Shown in pieces: positions 16,185 to 26,073 of a stretch of 64,000 bases of DNA. This DNA comes from Kitasatospora sp. GAS204B (GTDB lineage: Bacteria > Actinomycetota > Actinomycetes > Streptomycetales > Streptomycetaceae). Under the pieces are notes generated by a model. The model was not told where the DNA came from. It saw only the letters and a program-made list of their open reading frames with translations, and searched no databases. Position 1 is the stretch's first letter. Every line of letters starts with the position of its first letter. The position numbers were made by a program, and so were the translations under genes. The stretch is taken from positions 62,001 through 126,000 of the forward strand of contig NZ_JARZAG010000013.1 in the NCBI RefSeq assembly GCF_029892155.1. Direction: 5' to 3'.

Positions 16185-16216
16185 ATCAAGACAAACAGGA
16201 CGAGCCCGAGCTGCCC

Positions 16217-16450
16217 ATGAGCGACCGCAAGCAGATCCTGCTCCGCCTCGACCCCGCCGTCCACGACGCCCTGGTCCGCTGGGCCGGCGACGAACTGCGC
16301 AGCACCACCGCCCAGATCGAGTACCTGCTGCGCCAGTCCCTCTCCCAGGCCGGCCGGCTGCCCACCAACGTCGGTGGGCTGCCCCGCCGGGGCCGGCCGC
16401 CGAAGAGCACGGCGGGCCCGGAGGGCGAGTCCTCGGCGGACCCGGGCTGA
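16217..16450 (+). CDS. Arc/CopG-like ribbon-helix-helix protein
   Basis: A 77-residue protein starting [20 protein letters not shown], the beta-strand plus helix A of a ribbon-helix-helix domain; [18 protein letters not shown] is helix B. The C-terminal tail is basic (RRGRPPKS) and then disordered. RHH dimers bind short operators, so this is a candidate autoregulator of the SPFH gene, with the 15237-15248 palindrome as a candidate site. Confidence 0.8.
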   Translation: MSDRKQILLRLDPAVHDALVRWAGDELRSTTAQIEYLLRQSLSQAGRLPTNVGGLPRRGRPPKSTAGPEGESSADPG

Positions 16451-16552
16451 CCAACTACCGGTTGGGGCGAGGTGGTTGTGGATGCGCAAGATTGCAACAG
16501 AGAAAACGTCAGTGGCCGGCCCGTTCTTCCTGGGGCTCGGCGGACGAACCGC

Positions 16553-17116
16553 CTAACGCGCCACGCGGTAGCGGAGGTAGACGACTCCCGAGCTGAAGGT
16601 GCGGGTCTCGACGAGTTCGAGATCCACCCGGCGCTCGCGCTGGGGAAAGAACGGAATGCCGCCGCCGACCAGCACCGGGTAGACCCTGACCCGGTACTCG
16701 TCGATCAGACCCGACGCGGCCGCCTCGGCGGCGAGAACCGCGCCGCCGATCGCGATCTCGCCCTCCCCCGGCTCGGCTCGCAACCGCTCGATCTCCTCCG
16801 CCAGGCCGCCGGAGGCCAGGCGGGCATTGCCCTGCACCGCCGACAGCGTGGTGGAGAACACCACCTTCGGGAGCGAGTTCCAGAGCGCGGCCCACTCGAG
16901 CATCGAGTCGTCGAGCGATGGGTCCTGGTCGGCGGTCTCCCAGTACAGCATCGTCTCGTACAGCCGTCGCCCCAACAGGTGGACGCCGACCTTGCGTTCC
17001 TCGTCGGTGACGAAGCGGAAGACCTCCTCGTCGGTCTCCGTCCAGCTGAACTCGCCGTCCGGCCCGACGATGTAGCCGTCGAGTGAGACGCCCATCGAAT
17101 AGGTCACGCTGCGCAT
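16553..17116 (-). CDS. Dihydrofolate reductase-like (RibD C-terminal) protein
   Basis: A 187-residue protein of the dihydrofolate reductase/RibD_C family. It begins MRSVTYSMGVSLDGYIVGPD, typical of this group, with LLGRRLYETMLYW, the DEYRVRVYPVLVGGGIPFFP block and a C-terminal beta strand. Members bind NADPH and reduce pterins or related compounds, and many are of unknown substrate. AGGAGG precedes the ATG at 17116, which excludes the longer Arg-rich extension. No neighbouring folate or riboflavin gene is present. Confidence 0.87.
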   Translation of the reverse strand: MRSVTYSMGVSLDGYIVGPDGEFSWTETDEEVFRFVTDEERKVGVHLLGRRLYETMLYWETADQDPSLDDSMLEWAALWNSLPKVVFSTTLSAVQGNARLASGGLAEEIERLRAEPGEGEIAIGGAVLAAEAAASGLIDEYRVRVYPVLVGGGIPFFPQRERRVDLELVETRTFSSGVVYLRYRVAR

Positions 17117-17284
17117 CGGAAGTCCTCCTCGGTAACGGGTTCTACCGTACGACCGCCGGACTCGCCGGACCCTTCGCGGCTCGCGGGATTCCCTGGGCGG
17201 AGTCACCTCGCGAGATCATTTCGCTGAGAAACCCGAGGCTGGGGATCAACCGCCTTGGCAACCAGCGCGATTCCCTCCCTCGCG

Positions 17285-20200
17285 CTACACCCCTACCCCC
17301 ACCAGCCGGTCCGCCGCCGTCTCCCGCTCCCACAGCGCTCGCAGCCGCCCGTCCTGACGTGCCGTCAACTCAGCCCAGCTGCCGCGCTCCACCACCCGCC
17401 CCCCGTCCAGCACCACGACCTCGTCCACACCCGCCGTCGCCAACCCCGCCAGGCGGTGGGTGATCAGCAGCGTCGCCCGGCCCTCGGTGGCCGCGAGCAG
17501 GTCGGCGGTGAGGGCATCAGCCGTGGGCAGGTCCAGGTGCTCCGCAGGCTCGTCCAGGATCAGCAGTGGGAAGTCGGCCAGCAACGCCCGGGCCAGCGCG
17601 AGCCGTTGGCGCTGGCCGCCCGAGAGGCGCGCGCCGTGTTCGCCGACCATGGTGTCCAGGCCGTCGGGCAAGGTGTCCACCCAGTCGAGCAGGCGGGCCG
17701 CGACAAGGACGGTGCGCAGCTCGGTGTCCGAGGCGGCAGGGCGCGCCAGGCGCAGGTTCTCGCGCAGCGAGCTGTCGAAGACGTGCGCGTCCTGGGCGCA
17801 GAGGCCGATCAGACCGCGCAGCGCGTCGCCGTCCAGTGCGCGGCTGTCCACAGCCTGTGGATGACCTGCGGCAAGGACGACAGAGCCGGAACGCTGGTCG
17901 AGCAGCCGGAGCAGCACATGCGCCAGCGTGGTCTTGCCGGAGCCCGACGGCCCGACCACCGCGACACGCCGGCCGGCGGCGAGGTCCAGGTCGACGCCGT
18001 CCAGGGCGAGCGCCTGCTGCCCCGGCCACGAGGCGCGCAGCCCGCGCACGGCCAGCGGGAACGGGTCGGCGGGCGCCTGAGCTGGGGCGGCCGGCTCGGC
18101 CACCAGGTCCGGGGTGTCCACCATCTCGGTCAGCCGCGCCGCCGCCGCCCGGCTGCGCTCGCGGATCTGCACCGCGCCGGGCAGCCCGGTCACCGCCTCG
18201 AACGCGGCCAGCGGAGTGAGGATCACCAGCGCCAGGCTGAGGCCGTTCAGCGAGCCGGACCGCACGCCGGCCACGCCCACCACGGCGCAGGCGACCACCG
18301 TCCACCCGGTGAGCAGGGCCATCAGGCCCGCGCCGAGCGCCGTGGTGGTGGCCGAGCGGGCGGCGAGGGAGGTCAGGCGGGCGTCGGCGGCCCGGACGAC
18401 GCCGAGGCGGGCAGGCAGCGCGCCCGCCACGGTCAGCTCGGCGGTACCGGTGCAGGTGTCGACCACGGCGGTGGCGAGTGCACCACGCGCGGGAGCCTGC
18501 TGACGCTCCGTCCGACGGGAGAGACGGGCGGCCAGCACGGGGACCACGGCCCCCGCGAGCAGCAGGCCGACCGCCAGCGCGATCCCGGCGCCCGGCAGCA
18601 GCAGGGCCAGGCCAGCCGAGGCGGCCAGCGAGACGACCAGGCCGACGGCGGCCGGCAGCCGCCAGCGCAGGTACCAGTCCTGCACCACGTCGACGTCCGC
18701 GACCAGCCGCGACAGCAGGTCACCGCGCCGGAAGGCGGGCAGCGCGGTGGGCGCCAGCCGCTCCAGGCGGCGGTAGACGGTCACCCGCAGGCTGCCCAGG
18801 GTGCACAGCACGGCGTCGTGCGAGACCAGGCGCTCGCAGTAGCGGAAGAAGCTGCGGCCGACCCCGAAGGCGCGCACCGAGGTGACCGCCATCATCAGGT
18901 AGAGCACGGGCGGCTGTTGGGAGGCCTTGGAGATCAGCCACCCCGAGGTGGCCAGCAGCGCCACCGCGCACCCGAGCGCCAGGCTGCCGAGCAGCACGGC
19001 GAGTGCGAACCGGCGCCGGGCCCGGCCGGCTTCGGCGGCGGCGAAGAGCGCGGCGACGCGGCGCAGCGGGGCGCCGGAGGCGGCCAAGGTAAGGGCCGGG
19101 ACCGGGACCGGGGCCGGAGAGGCGGCGCTCTGCTGCGGCTCAGCGGCCACCTGCGGCACCAGCAATGTTTCACGTGAAACATCCGCTACCTGAGGCACCG
19201 TCAGCTCCACCCGCCGCTCCGCCACCGCCAGCAGCGCCGGCCGGTGCGCCACCAGCAGCACGGTGCGCGCCGGGTCGGCCGCGAGGGCGCGCACCGCCTC
19301 GACGATCGCCGCCTCGCTCTGCGCGTCCAGGTTGGCGGTCGGCTCGTCGAGCAGCACCAGCGGACGGTCCGTCAGCAGCGCTCGGGCCAGCGCGAGCCGC
19401 TGGCGCTGGCCTGCCGACAGCCCGGCCCCGTCCTCGCCGAGCACGGTCTCCAGCCCCAGCGGCAGCCGCCGCACGAAGTCCAGCGCGTGGGCGGCGGCGA
19501 GCGCGGCGCTCACCTCGGCGTCGGAGGCCTCCGGGCGGGCCAGCCGGACGTTCGAGGTCACCGTGCCCGCGAACAGCTGCGGGTGCTGCGGCACCCAGGC
19601 GAGCTGCGAGCGCCAGGACTCGGGTGCCAGCTCCGCCAGGTCGTACGAGCGCCCGTCGGCGGCGGTGACCGTGACGCTCCCGGCGTCCGGGCGGACGAAG
19701 CCGAGCAGGACGGCGAGCAGCGTGCTCTTGCCCGCGCCGCTGGGTCCGGTGACCGCGGTCGTGCTGCCCGGCGGCAGCACCAGGGCCGCACCGCGGAGCG
19801 CGGGTGCGGTGCGCCCGGGGTGGGTGACCGTCAGCGGGCCGACCGTCACGGTGGCGCCCGCGAGCACGGGGGCGGGGACGGTGCCGATGGCCGGCAGCGG
19901 GGTCTCCAGGACGGCGAAGACCTCCTCGGCCGCCGCCAGCCCCTCGGCGCTGGCGTGGTAGAGCGCGCCGACCTGGCGCAGCGGGAAGTAGACCTCGGGT
20001 GCCAGGATCAGCACCAGCAGCCCGGTCTCAAGACCGAGGCTGCCGTCGACCAGCCGGAATCCGATCGAGACGGCGACCAGGGCGACCGAGATGGTGCTCA
20101 GCAGCTCCAGGGCGAACGAGGAGACGAAGGCGATCCGCAACGTGCGCAGGGTGGCCCTGCGGTACTCGTCGGTGATCCGCTTGACCGCCTCGGCCTGGGC

Positions 20201-20851
20201 CTTGGCCCGGTTGAAGACCTTGAGCGTGGGCAGCCCGGCGACCACGTCCAGGAAGTGGTGCGAGAGCCGGGCCAGCGAGCGCCACTGGCGGTCCATCCGG
20301 TCCTTGGTGGCCCAGCCGATCAGCACCATGAAGAGCGGGATCAGCGGCAGCGTCCCCGCGATGATCGCCGCACTCTCCCAGTCGGCCCCGATGATCCGGG
20401 CCAGCAGCACCGCGGGCACCACCACCGCGAGCGCGAGCTGCGGCAGGTAGCGGGCGAAGTAGTCGTCCAGCGCGTCGACACCCCGGGTGGCCAGCGTGGT
20501 CAGCTCGCCGGTGCGCCGGCCCGCCAGGTAACCGGGGCCCAGCGCGGTGGCGTGCTCCAGCAGCCGGCGGCGCAACTGCGACTTGACCCGGGCCACCGAC
20601 CGATGGGCCGTCAGCTCGGTGAGCCAGGCGACCAGCGCCCGGCCCACCGCAGTGGCCGCGAGCAGCACCAGCGGGGTGCCGAGCGCTGCCAGGCCCTGGC
20701 CGCGCTGGAAGCAGCGGACCACGATCTCGGCGATCAGCGTGGCCTGGGCGAGCACCAGCACCGCGCCGAGAGCGCCGAGCAGCACCGAGCCGGCCAGGAA
20801 GGCCCGGGTGGTGCGGGCCTGGGCGAGCAGCCTGGGGTCGACGGGCCTCAT
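17285..20851 (-). CDS. cydDC: CydDC fused thiol/heme ABC exporter for cytochrome bd assembly
   Basis: A 1188-residue fusion of CydD and CydC, each with a six-helix membrane domain and an ATPase. The first half has Walker A GPSGAGKSTLLAVLLGF, signature LSAGQRQRLALARALL and Walker B VLLDEPTANLD; the second has GPSGSGKTTLAHVLLRLLD, LSGGQRQRLALARALLADFP and LILDEPAEHLD. In E. coli the separate subunits export cysteine and glutathione and bind heme, which is needed to assemble cytochrome bd; the fusion is usual in Streptomyces. It lies 9 nt after cydB in the cydA-cydB-cydDC operon. The linker between the halves (codons for VSRET) contains a perfect parS site at 19167-19180. Confidence 0.95.
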   Translation of the reverse strand: MRPVDPRLLAQARTTRAFLAGSVLLGALGAVLVLAQATLIAEIVVRCFQRGQGLAALGTPLVLLAATAVGRALVAWLTELTAHRSVARVKSQLRRRLLEHATALGPGYLAGRRTGELTTLATRGVDALDDYFARYLPQLALAVVVPAVLLARIIGADWESAAIIAGTLPLIPLFMVLIGWATKDRMDRQWRSLARLSHHFLDVVAGLPTLKVFNRAKAQAEAVKRITDEYRRATLRTLRIAFVSSFALELLSTISVALVAVSIGFRLVDGSLGLETGLLVLILAPEVYFPLRQVGALYHASAEGLAAAEEVFAVLETPLPAIGTVPAPVLAGATVTVGPLTVTHPGRTAPALRGAALVLPPGSTTAVTGPSGAGKSTLLAVLLGFVRPDAGSVTVTAADGRSYDLAELAPESWRSQLAWVPQHPQLFAGTVTSNVRLARPEASDAEVSAALAAAHALDFVRRLPLGLETVLGEDGAGLSAGQRQRLALARALLTDRPLVLLDEPTANLDAQSEAAIVEAVRALAADPARTVLLVAHRPALLAVAERRVELTVPQVADVSRETLLVPQVAAEPQQSAASPAPVPVPALTLAASGAPLRRVAALFAAAEAGRARRRFALAVLLGSLALGCAVALLATSGWLISKASQQPPVLYLMMAVTSVRAFGVGRSFFRYCERLVSHDAVLCTLGSLRVTVYRRLERLAPTALPAFRRGDLLSRLVADVDVVQDWYLRWRLPAAVGLVVSLAASAGLALLLPGAGIALAVGLLLAGAVVPVLAARLSRRTERQQAPARGALATAVVDTCTGTAELTVAGALPARLGVVRAADARLTSLAARSATTTALGAGLMALLTGWTVVACAVVGVAGVRSGSLNGLSLALVILTPLAAFEAVTGLPGAVQIRERSRAAAARLTEMVDTPDLVAEPAAPAQAPADPFPLAVRGLRASWPGQQALALDGVDLDLAAGRRVAVVGPSGSGKTTLAHVLLRLLDQRSGSVVLAAGHPQAVDSRALDGDALRGLIGLCAQDAHVFDSSLRENLRLARPAASDTELRTVLVAARLLDWVDTLPDGLDTMVGEHGARLSGGQRQRLALARALLADFPLLILDEPAEHLDLPTADALTADLLAATEGRATLLITHRLAGLATAGVDEVVVLDGGRVVERGSWAELTARQDGRLRALWERETAADRLVGVGV
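19166..19181. promoter_or_regulatory. parS: parS chromosome-partitioning site inside cydDC
   Basis: TGTTTCACGTGAAACA: a perfect 16-bp palindrome containing the 14-bp ParB-binding consensus GTTTCACGTGAAAC (19167-19180). It falls in the low-constraint linker between the CydD and CydC halves. In Streptomyces, ParB binds many such sites clustered near oriC to build the segregation complex, so this also locates the window close to the origin. Confidence 0.9.
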
Positions 20852-20860
20852 GACGGCGGC

Positions 20861-21913
<1,053 letters not shown>

Positions 21914-21930
21914 CTCTACTCTCCCCGGGC

Positions 21931-23475
21931 TCAGTAGGCGAAGGCCAGCGGGCGGTCGGCGTCCTCGTCGGAGCCGGGGCCACGCAGCCTGGGGTCCTTG
22001 GCGGGCGGGCGTTCGTCGACGTCCGGACCGGCCTTGGCGTACTTCGCGAGCAGCCGGACCTCGATCACCGCGAGCACCGCGTAGAGCGCCGTGAACGTGC
22101 TGAAGGCGATGACCTGGGTGCCCACACCGACGTTCGGGGAGACCGAGTCGGCGGTGGTCAGCAGGCCGAAGACGGACCAGGGCTGACGGCCCATCTCGGT
22201 GAAGATCCAGCCGAAGCTGTTGGCGACCAGCGGAAAGCCCATGGTCAGGATGCCGATCCGCCAGCTCCACTTGGTCAGCGTCGGGCCCAGTTCGCGGGTG
22301 CGGGTGAGCATCAGGCGCGGCGGCTCGTCCTCACCGGTGCGGAACTCCGGTGCCAGGAACCACTTCTTGCGGGTGGTCCAGAGCCCGATCGCACCGGCCA
22401 CGAAGGAGGTCATCCCGAAGCCGATCATCAGCCGGAAGCCCCAGTAGGTCACGAAGATGTCGGGGATGTAGTCGCTCGGCTTGCCGCCGTACTTGGCGGC
22501 CTCGGCGGCGGCGGTGTCGTTGATGCCGGGCACCGGCGAGTGGAAGTCGCTCTTGGCGAGGAAGGAGAGTATCCCGGGGATCTCCAACTCCACCGAGTTG
22601 TGGCCCTTCTGCACGTTGCCGACCGCGAAGATCGAGAACGGCGCGGGCGCCTGGGTGTCCCAGAGGGCTTCGGCGGAGGCCATCTTCATCGGCTGCTGCT
22701 CGAACATCACCTTGGCCAGCGTGTCCCCGCTGAGCGCGGTGCCCAGGCCCGCGACCACGGCCAGCACCAGGCCGAGCCGCAGCGAGGTACGCATCGAGGC
22801 GGTGCGGCGCTGATCCGCACTCGCGGGCTTCCGCTTGGCCTTCCACAGGTGCCAGGAGGCGATGCCCACCACAAAAGCGGCGCCGGTCAGGAAGGCGGCG
22901 GTCAGCGTGTGGAAGACCACCACCAGCGTGGTGTCCTGGAACAGCACCTTTCCGATGTCGGTGAGCTGCGCCCGCTTGGTCACCGGGTCGATGGTGTAGC
23001 CGGTCGGGTGCTGCATCCAGGAGTTGGCGGCCAGGATGAAGTACGCGGAGAGCATCGTGCCGATCGCCACCAGCCAGATGCAGGCGCAGTGGATCTTCTT
23101 CGGCAGCTTGTCCCAGCCGAAGATCCACAACCCGATGAAGGTGGACTCGAAGAAGAAGGCGATCAGCGCCTCCATCGCCAGCGGCGCCCCGAAGACGTCC
23201 CCGACGAAGCGCGAGTAGTCCGACCAGTTCATCCCGAACTGGAACTCCTGCACGATCCCGGTCACCACGCCCATGGCGATGTTGATCAGGAAGAGCTTTC
23301 CCCAGAACTTGGTGGCGTGGAAGTACTTCTCCTTGCCCGTCCGCACCCAGGCCGTCTCCAGCCCGGCGACCAGTGCCGCCAGACTGATCGTCAGCGGCAC
23401 GAAGAGGAAGTGATAGACGGTGGTGACCCCGAACTGCCATCGCGCGATGGTGTCGTGAGCGATCGCTAGCTGCAC
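21931..23475 (-). CDS. cydA: Cytochrome d ubiquinol oxidase subunit I
   Basis: A 514-residue CydA. Near the N terminus, ARWQFGVTTVYHFLFVPLTI contains the heme b595/d-region histidine of the family; FQFGMNWSDYSRFVGDVFGA and LAMEALIAFFFESTFIGLWI (with the conserved Glu) follow. The quinol-binding Q loop is present (region with ALWDTQAPAPFSIF) and is of the short type. It starts with GTG at 23475; a longer frame to 23577 would read through the leader. It is the first gene of cydA-cydB-cydDC, with a compound Rex operator about 130 bp upstream, so expression should rise when NADH/NAD+ rises in low oxygen. Confidence 0.95.
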   Translation of the reverse strand: MQLAIAHDTIARWQFGVTTVYHFLFVPLTISLAALVAGLETAWVRTGKEKYFHATKFWGKLFLINIAMGVVTGIVQEFQFGMNWSDYSRFVGDVFGAPLAMEALIAFFFESTFIGLWIFGWDKLPKKIHCACIWLVAIGTMLSAYFILAANSWMQHPTGYTIDPVTKRAQLTDIGKVLFQDTTLVVVFHTLTAAFLTGAAFVVGIASWHLWKAKRKPASADQRRTASMRTSLRLGLVLAVVAGLGTALSGDTLAKVMFEQQPMKMASAEALWDTQAPAPFSIFAVGNVQKGHNSVELEIPGILSFLAKSDFHSPVPGINDTAAAEAAKYGGKPSDYIPDIFVTYWGFRLMIGFGMTSFVAGAIGLWTTRKKWFLAPEFRTGEDEPPRLMLTRTRELGPTLTKWSWRIGILTMGFPLVANSFGWIFTEMGRQPWSVFGLLTTADSVSPNVGVGTQVIAFSTFTALYAVLAVIEVRLLAKYAKAGPDVDERPPAKDPRLRGPGSDEDADRPLAFAY

Positions 23476-23591
23476 TTCGCCCTCTTCCCTTCGATCCGAC
23501 GCCCGATCTGGTCTGGTTTGATCCAGATCCTGCCTCACCAACCGGACAAAAGCGCCGTTTGTCGCAAGCGGCACCAATACCGGTCAAGCTT

Positions 23592-23627
23592 GCGAGCTTG
23601 TGAACGTGAACACTTTCACAAGCTCGC
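23592..23627 (-). promoter_or_regulatory. Rex operator region of the cyd operon
   Basis: CGTGAACACTTTCACA (23605-23620) matches the Rex consensus TGTGAACNNNTTCACA at all defined positions but the first. It is embedded in a larger perfect 13-bp inverted repeat (23592-23604 with 23615-23627) whose left arm adds a further TTGTGAAC half-site. Rex is the NADH-sensing repressor that controls cydABCD in Streptomyces. Confidence 0.85.
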
Positions 23628-23642
23628 CGTTGGAGACAGTAT

Positions 23643-23660
23643 GCCGCACACCTGTGCGGC
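23643..23660 (-). terminator. Hairpin between the Uma2 gene and the cyd promoter
   Basis: GCCGCACA (23643-23650), CC, TGTGCGGC (23653-23660): perfect 8-bp arms, 57 nt past the stop of the Uma2-family gene at 23717 and just upstream of the cyd regulatory region. Confidence 0.5.
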
Positions 23661-23716
23661 CGCCGGAGGCGGGGGTGGGGTGAAGGGAAAGCGGAACGCT
23701 CGTGAATATGTGAAGG

Positions 23717-24346
23717 TCAGGCCTGCGACTGGTCGGCCGGGGTCGGGGTGCCGGTGATGTCCGGGCCGATCACGAAGCCCTCGGCCGGACCCTCGGGGAT
23801 GACGGCTTCCTCGCCGTAGGGGGTGCGGACGGACCGGGCGTAGGCGCCGCGCTCGGGGTCGGGGCCACTGAGGACGGTGACGGCGCCGGCGCCGTCATGG
23901 TCGTCGATGATCACGTAGACCGGGATGTCGGCCTGGGCGTACGCGCGGTGCTTGCGGACACGATCACGCTGGCGGGCTTCCGCGCCGGGGGAGACGGTCT
24001 CCACGACGAGTCCGACACCGGAGGCCAGGGCCCCCAGTCCCTCGGGGTGCTCGATCTCCTCGACGTCCTCCGGTGCGACGAAGACGTCGGGAATGAGGAC
24101 CTTGAGGTTGTGGATGACGTTGATGTCCTGAGCCGGTGCATACCCGCTCCCCCGCAGGAAATCGTGCAACGCCAAGGCGAGCCGCTGATTGACCTTGCCG
24201 TGGCGAAGCCGTCCGGTCGGTGACACCTCGATGGCTCCCTCGATGATCTCCGCGCGGAAGCCCTCGGGAACATCCATGGACTTCCACAGCTGCCACAGGG
24301 CCTGGTCCAGGTCCATGGTGATCACCTCGGTCGCGAGCGCCGTCAT
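23717..24346 (-). CDS. Uma2 (DUF820) family putative nuclease
   Basis: A 209-residue protein with the Uma2 restriction-endonuclease-like fold: RAEIIEGAIEVSPTGRLRHG at the start of the domain, then LIPDVFVAPED (Asp of the PD-type motif), LVVETVSPGAEARQRD (E-x-x-S form of the ExK motif, with Asp-Arg after) and a lysine in VRKHRAYAQADIPVYVIID. Such genes are abundant in actinobacteria and cyanobacteria and their targets are unknown. AGGAGAGG precedes the ATG at 24346. No partner methylase or antitoxin is adjacent. Confidence 0.87.
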   Translation of the reverse strand: MTALATEVITMDLDQALWQLWKSMDVPEGFRAEIIEGAIEVSPTGRLRHGKVNQRLALALHDFLRGSGYAPAQDINVIHNLKVLIPDVFVAPEDVEEIEHPEGLGALASGVGLVVETVSPGAEARQRDRVRKHRAYAQADIPVYVIIDDHDGAGAVTVLSGPDPERGAYARSVRTPYGEEAVIPEGPAEGFVIGPDITGTPTPADQSQA

Positions 24347-24447
24347 GAGGACACCTCTCCTCCCGTCCAGTGTCAGCGGCGAGGCCACCGTGACACAAGC
24401 CGCAGCCGTACGATCACACACCGATGGCCGCGCGCAAGAGGCTTCGC

Positions 24448-26067
24448 CTACTCACCACTCGAACGAGGCAGCGTCAGCCGGAACGTCGCCCCCGCGCCGA
24501 GGGCGGTGTCCAGGGTCAGCATGCCGCCGTGAGCCCGCGCGAAGGCGGTGGCGATGGCGAGGCCGAGGCCGGCGCCGCCGCCCTCGTGGCGGCTGCGGGA
24601 GGCGTCGACGCGGTAGAAGCGCTCGAACACCCGCTCGGCTTGACTGACCGTCAGACCCGGTCCTGAGTCGGCGACTTCGAGGACGCAGCCGTCGGTGCCG
24701 GCGCCCACGCCGATCCGGACGGCGGTGCCGCGCGGGGTGTGTTTGACGGCGTTGCCGACCAGGTTGGTGACCACCTGGCGCAGCCGGGCCTCGTCGCCGA
24801 GCACGGCGGCGGCGCCCGGCGAGCCGCTGCCGCCGGGACCGGTGAGGGAGACCGGACGGGTGGGGTCGAGCGCGGTGAGGTCGTGCAGCGCGTCGGCGGC
24901 CAGCGTGCGCAGGTCCATCGGGGCCAGGTCGAGCGGGCGTTCCTCGTCCAGCCGGGCCAGCGTCAGCAGGTCCTCCACCAGGCCGCCCATCCGGACCGCC
25001 TCGCTCTCTATCCGGTCCATGGTCCGCTTGACGTCGGCGTCCGAGGCCAGCGCGCCCATCCGGTAGAGCTCGGCGAAGCCGCGGATGCCCGCGAGCGGGG
25101 TGCGCAGCTCGTGCGAGGCGTCCGCGACGAAACGCCGCATCCGCGCCTCCGAGGCGGCCTGGGCGGCGAACGCGGACTCGATCTGGTCGAGCATCCCGTT
25201 CAGTGCCAGGGAGAGCCGGCCGACCTCGGTACCCGGCGGCAACTCCGGCATCCGGTAGGAGAGTTCACCGGCCGCGATCAGCTCGGTGCCGCTCTCGATC
25301 CGGCGCAGCGGCTTCAGCCCGGCCCGCACCGCGAAGGTGCCGAGCCCGGTGATCAGCAGCAGTACCACGCCGCCGATCGCGAGGAAGGCATGGCCCAGCC
25401 GCTCGACGGTGGTGTGCACGTCGTCCAGCGAGACCGTGACCAGCACGTAGGACGAGAAGGTGGAGCCGGGCGACGGCGGGGTGGTGCGCGTGATCGGCAG
25501 GATCAGCGCCCGCCAGGTGGTGTCCCGGTCGCCGGGCAGGTCGAAACCCTTGCCGAGGTGGGCGGCCACGGTGGCAGCCGTGATCGAGGAGAGGTCCGGC
25601 TCGGGGTCGTTGACCTCCATCGGCTGGCGGTACGAGCGGATCACACTGCCGTCGGCGGCGAGCATCCGGACCTCGTACTGGCTGGGCAGGCCGCCCGGGC
25701 TCTGCAACCGCCGGGCGCCGTCGTCGGTGGGCGGGCTGGTCGGCGGTCCCTGCTTCACGGTGCCGCCGGCGCCCGCCGTGTGCTGGCCGCCCCGGTGCGC
25801 GAGGGTGGTGCCGAACTGCTTCAGCTGCTGGTCGATCCGGCCGGTCAGCTGCTCGCGCACGGTGCCGAGCACGATCACGTCGCTGACCACCAGACCGGTG
25901 GTGACCAGTACCAGGGTCAGCGCCAGCAGCCGGGCCCGCAGCGAGAACCGCCCGGTGCGGCGCAGCACGGCGCTCGGGCGCAGGCCCAGCAGACGACGCG
26001 GCACGAAGGAACGCAGGGCCCTCACAATTCGTCCACTCCAACGACGCAGTTGACGCGGGCCCCACAC
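24448..26067 (-). CDS. HAMP-containing sensor histidine kinase
   Basis: A 539-residue membrane kinase: one transmembrane helix at about 45-68 (LLALTLVLVTTGLVVSDVIV), an extracytoplasmic sensor to about 205, a second helix (LAIGGVVLLLITGLGTFAV), HAMP, then HisKA with FVADASHELRTPLAGIRGF and an ATPase domain with NLVGNAVKHTPRG, VADSGPGL and GAGLGLAIATAFARAHGG. The start at GTG 26067 lies 7 nt after the stop of the response regulator, indicating one operon. The ligand is unknown. The next genes upstream encode a MacAB-like exporter, a plausible target. Confidence 0.92.
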   Translation of the reverse strand: MWGPRQLRRWSGRIVRALRSFVPRRLLGLRPSAVLRRTGRFSLRARLLALTLVLVTTGLVVSDVIVLGTVREQLTGRIDQQLKQFGTTLAHRGGQHTAGAGGTVKQGPPTSPPTDDGARRLQSPGGLPSQYEVRMLAADGSVIRSYRQPMEVNDPEPDLSSITAATVAAHLGKGFDLPGDRDTTWRALILPITRTTPPSPGSTFSSYVLVTVSLDDVHTTVERLGHAFLAIGGVVLLLITGLGTFAVRAGLKPLRRIESGTELIAAGELSYRMPELPPGTEVGRLSLALNGMLDQIESAFAAQAASEARMRRFVADASHELRTPLAGIRGFAELYRMGALASDADVKRTMDRIESEAVRMGGLVEDLLTLARLDEERPLDLAPMDLRTLAADALHDLTALDPTRPVSLTGPGGSGSPGAAAVLGDEARLRQVVTNLVGNAVKHTPRGTAVRIGVGAGTDGCVLEVADSGPGLTVSQAERVFERFYRVDASRSRHEGGGAGLGLAIATAFARAHGGMLTLDTALGAGATFRLTLPRSSGE

Positions 26068-26073
26068 AGCCGA

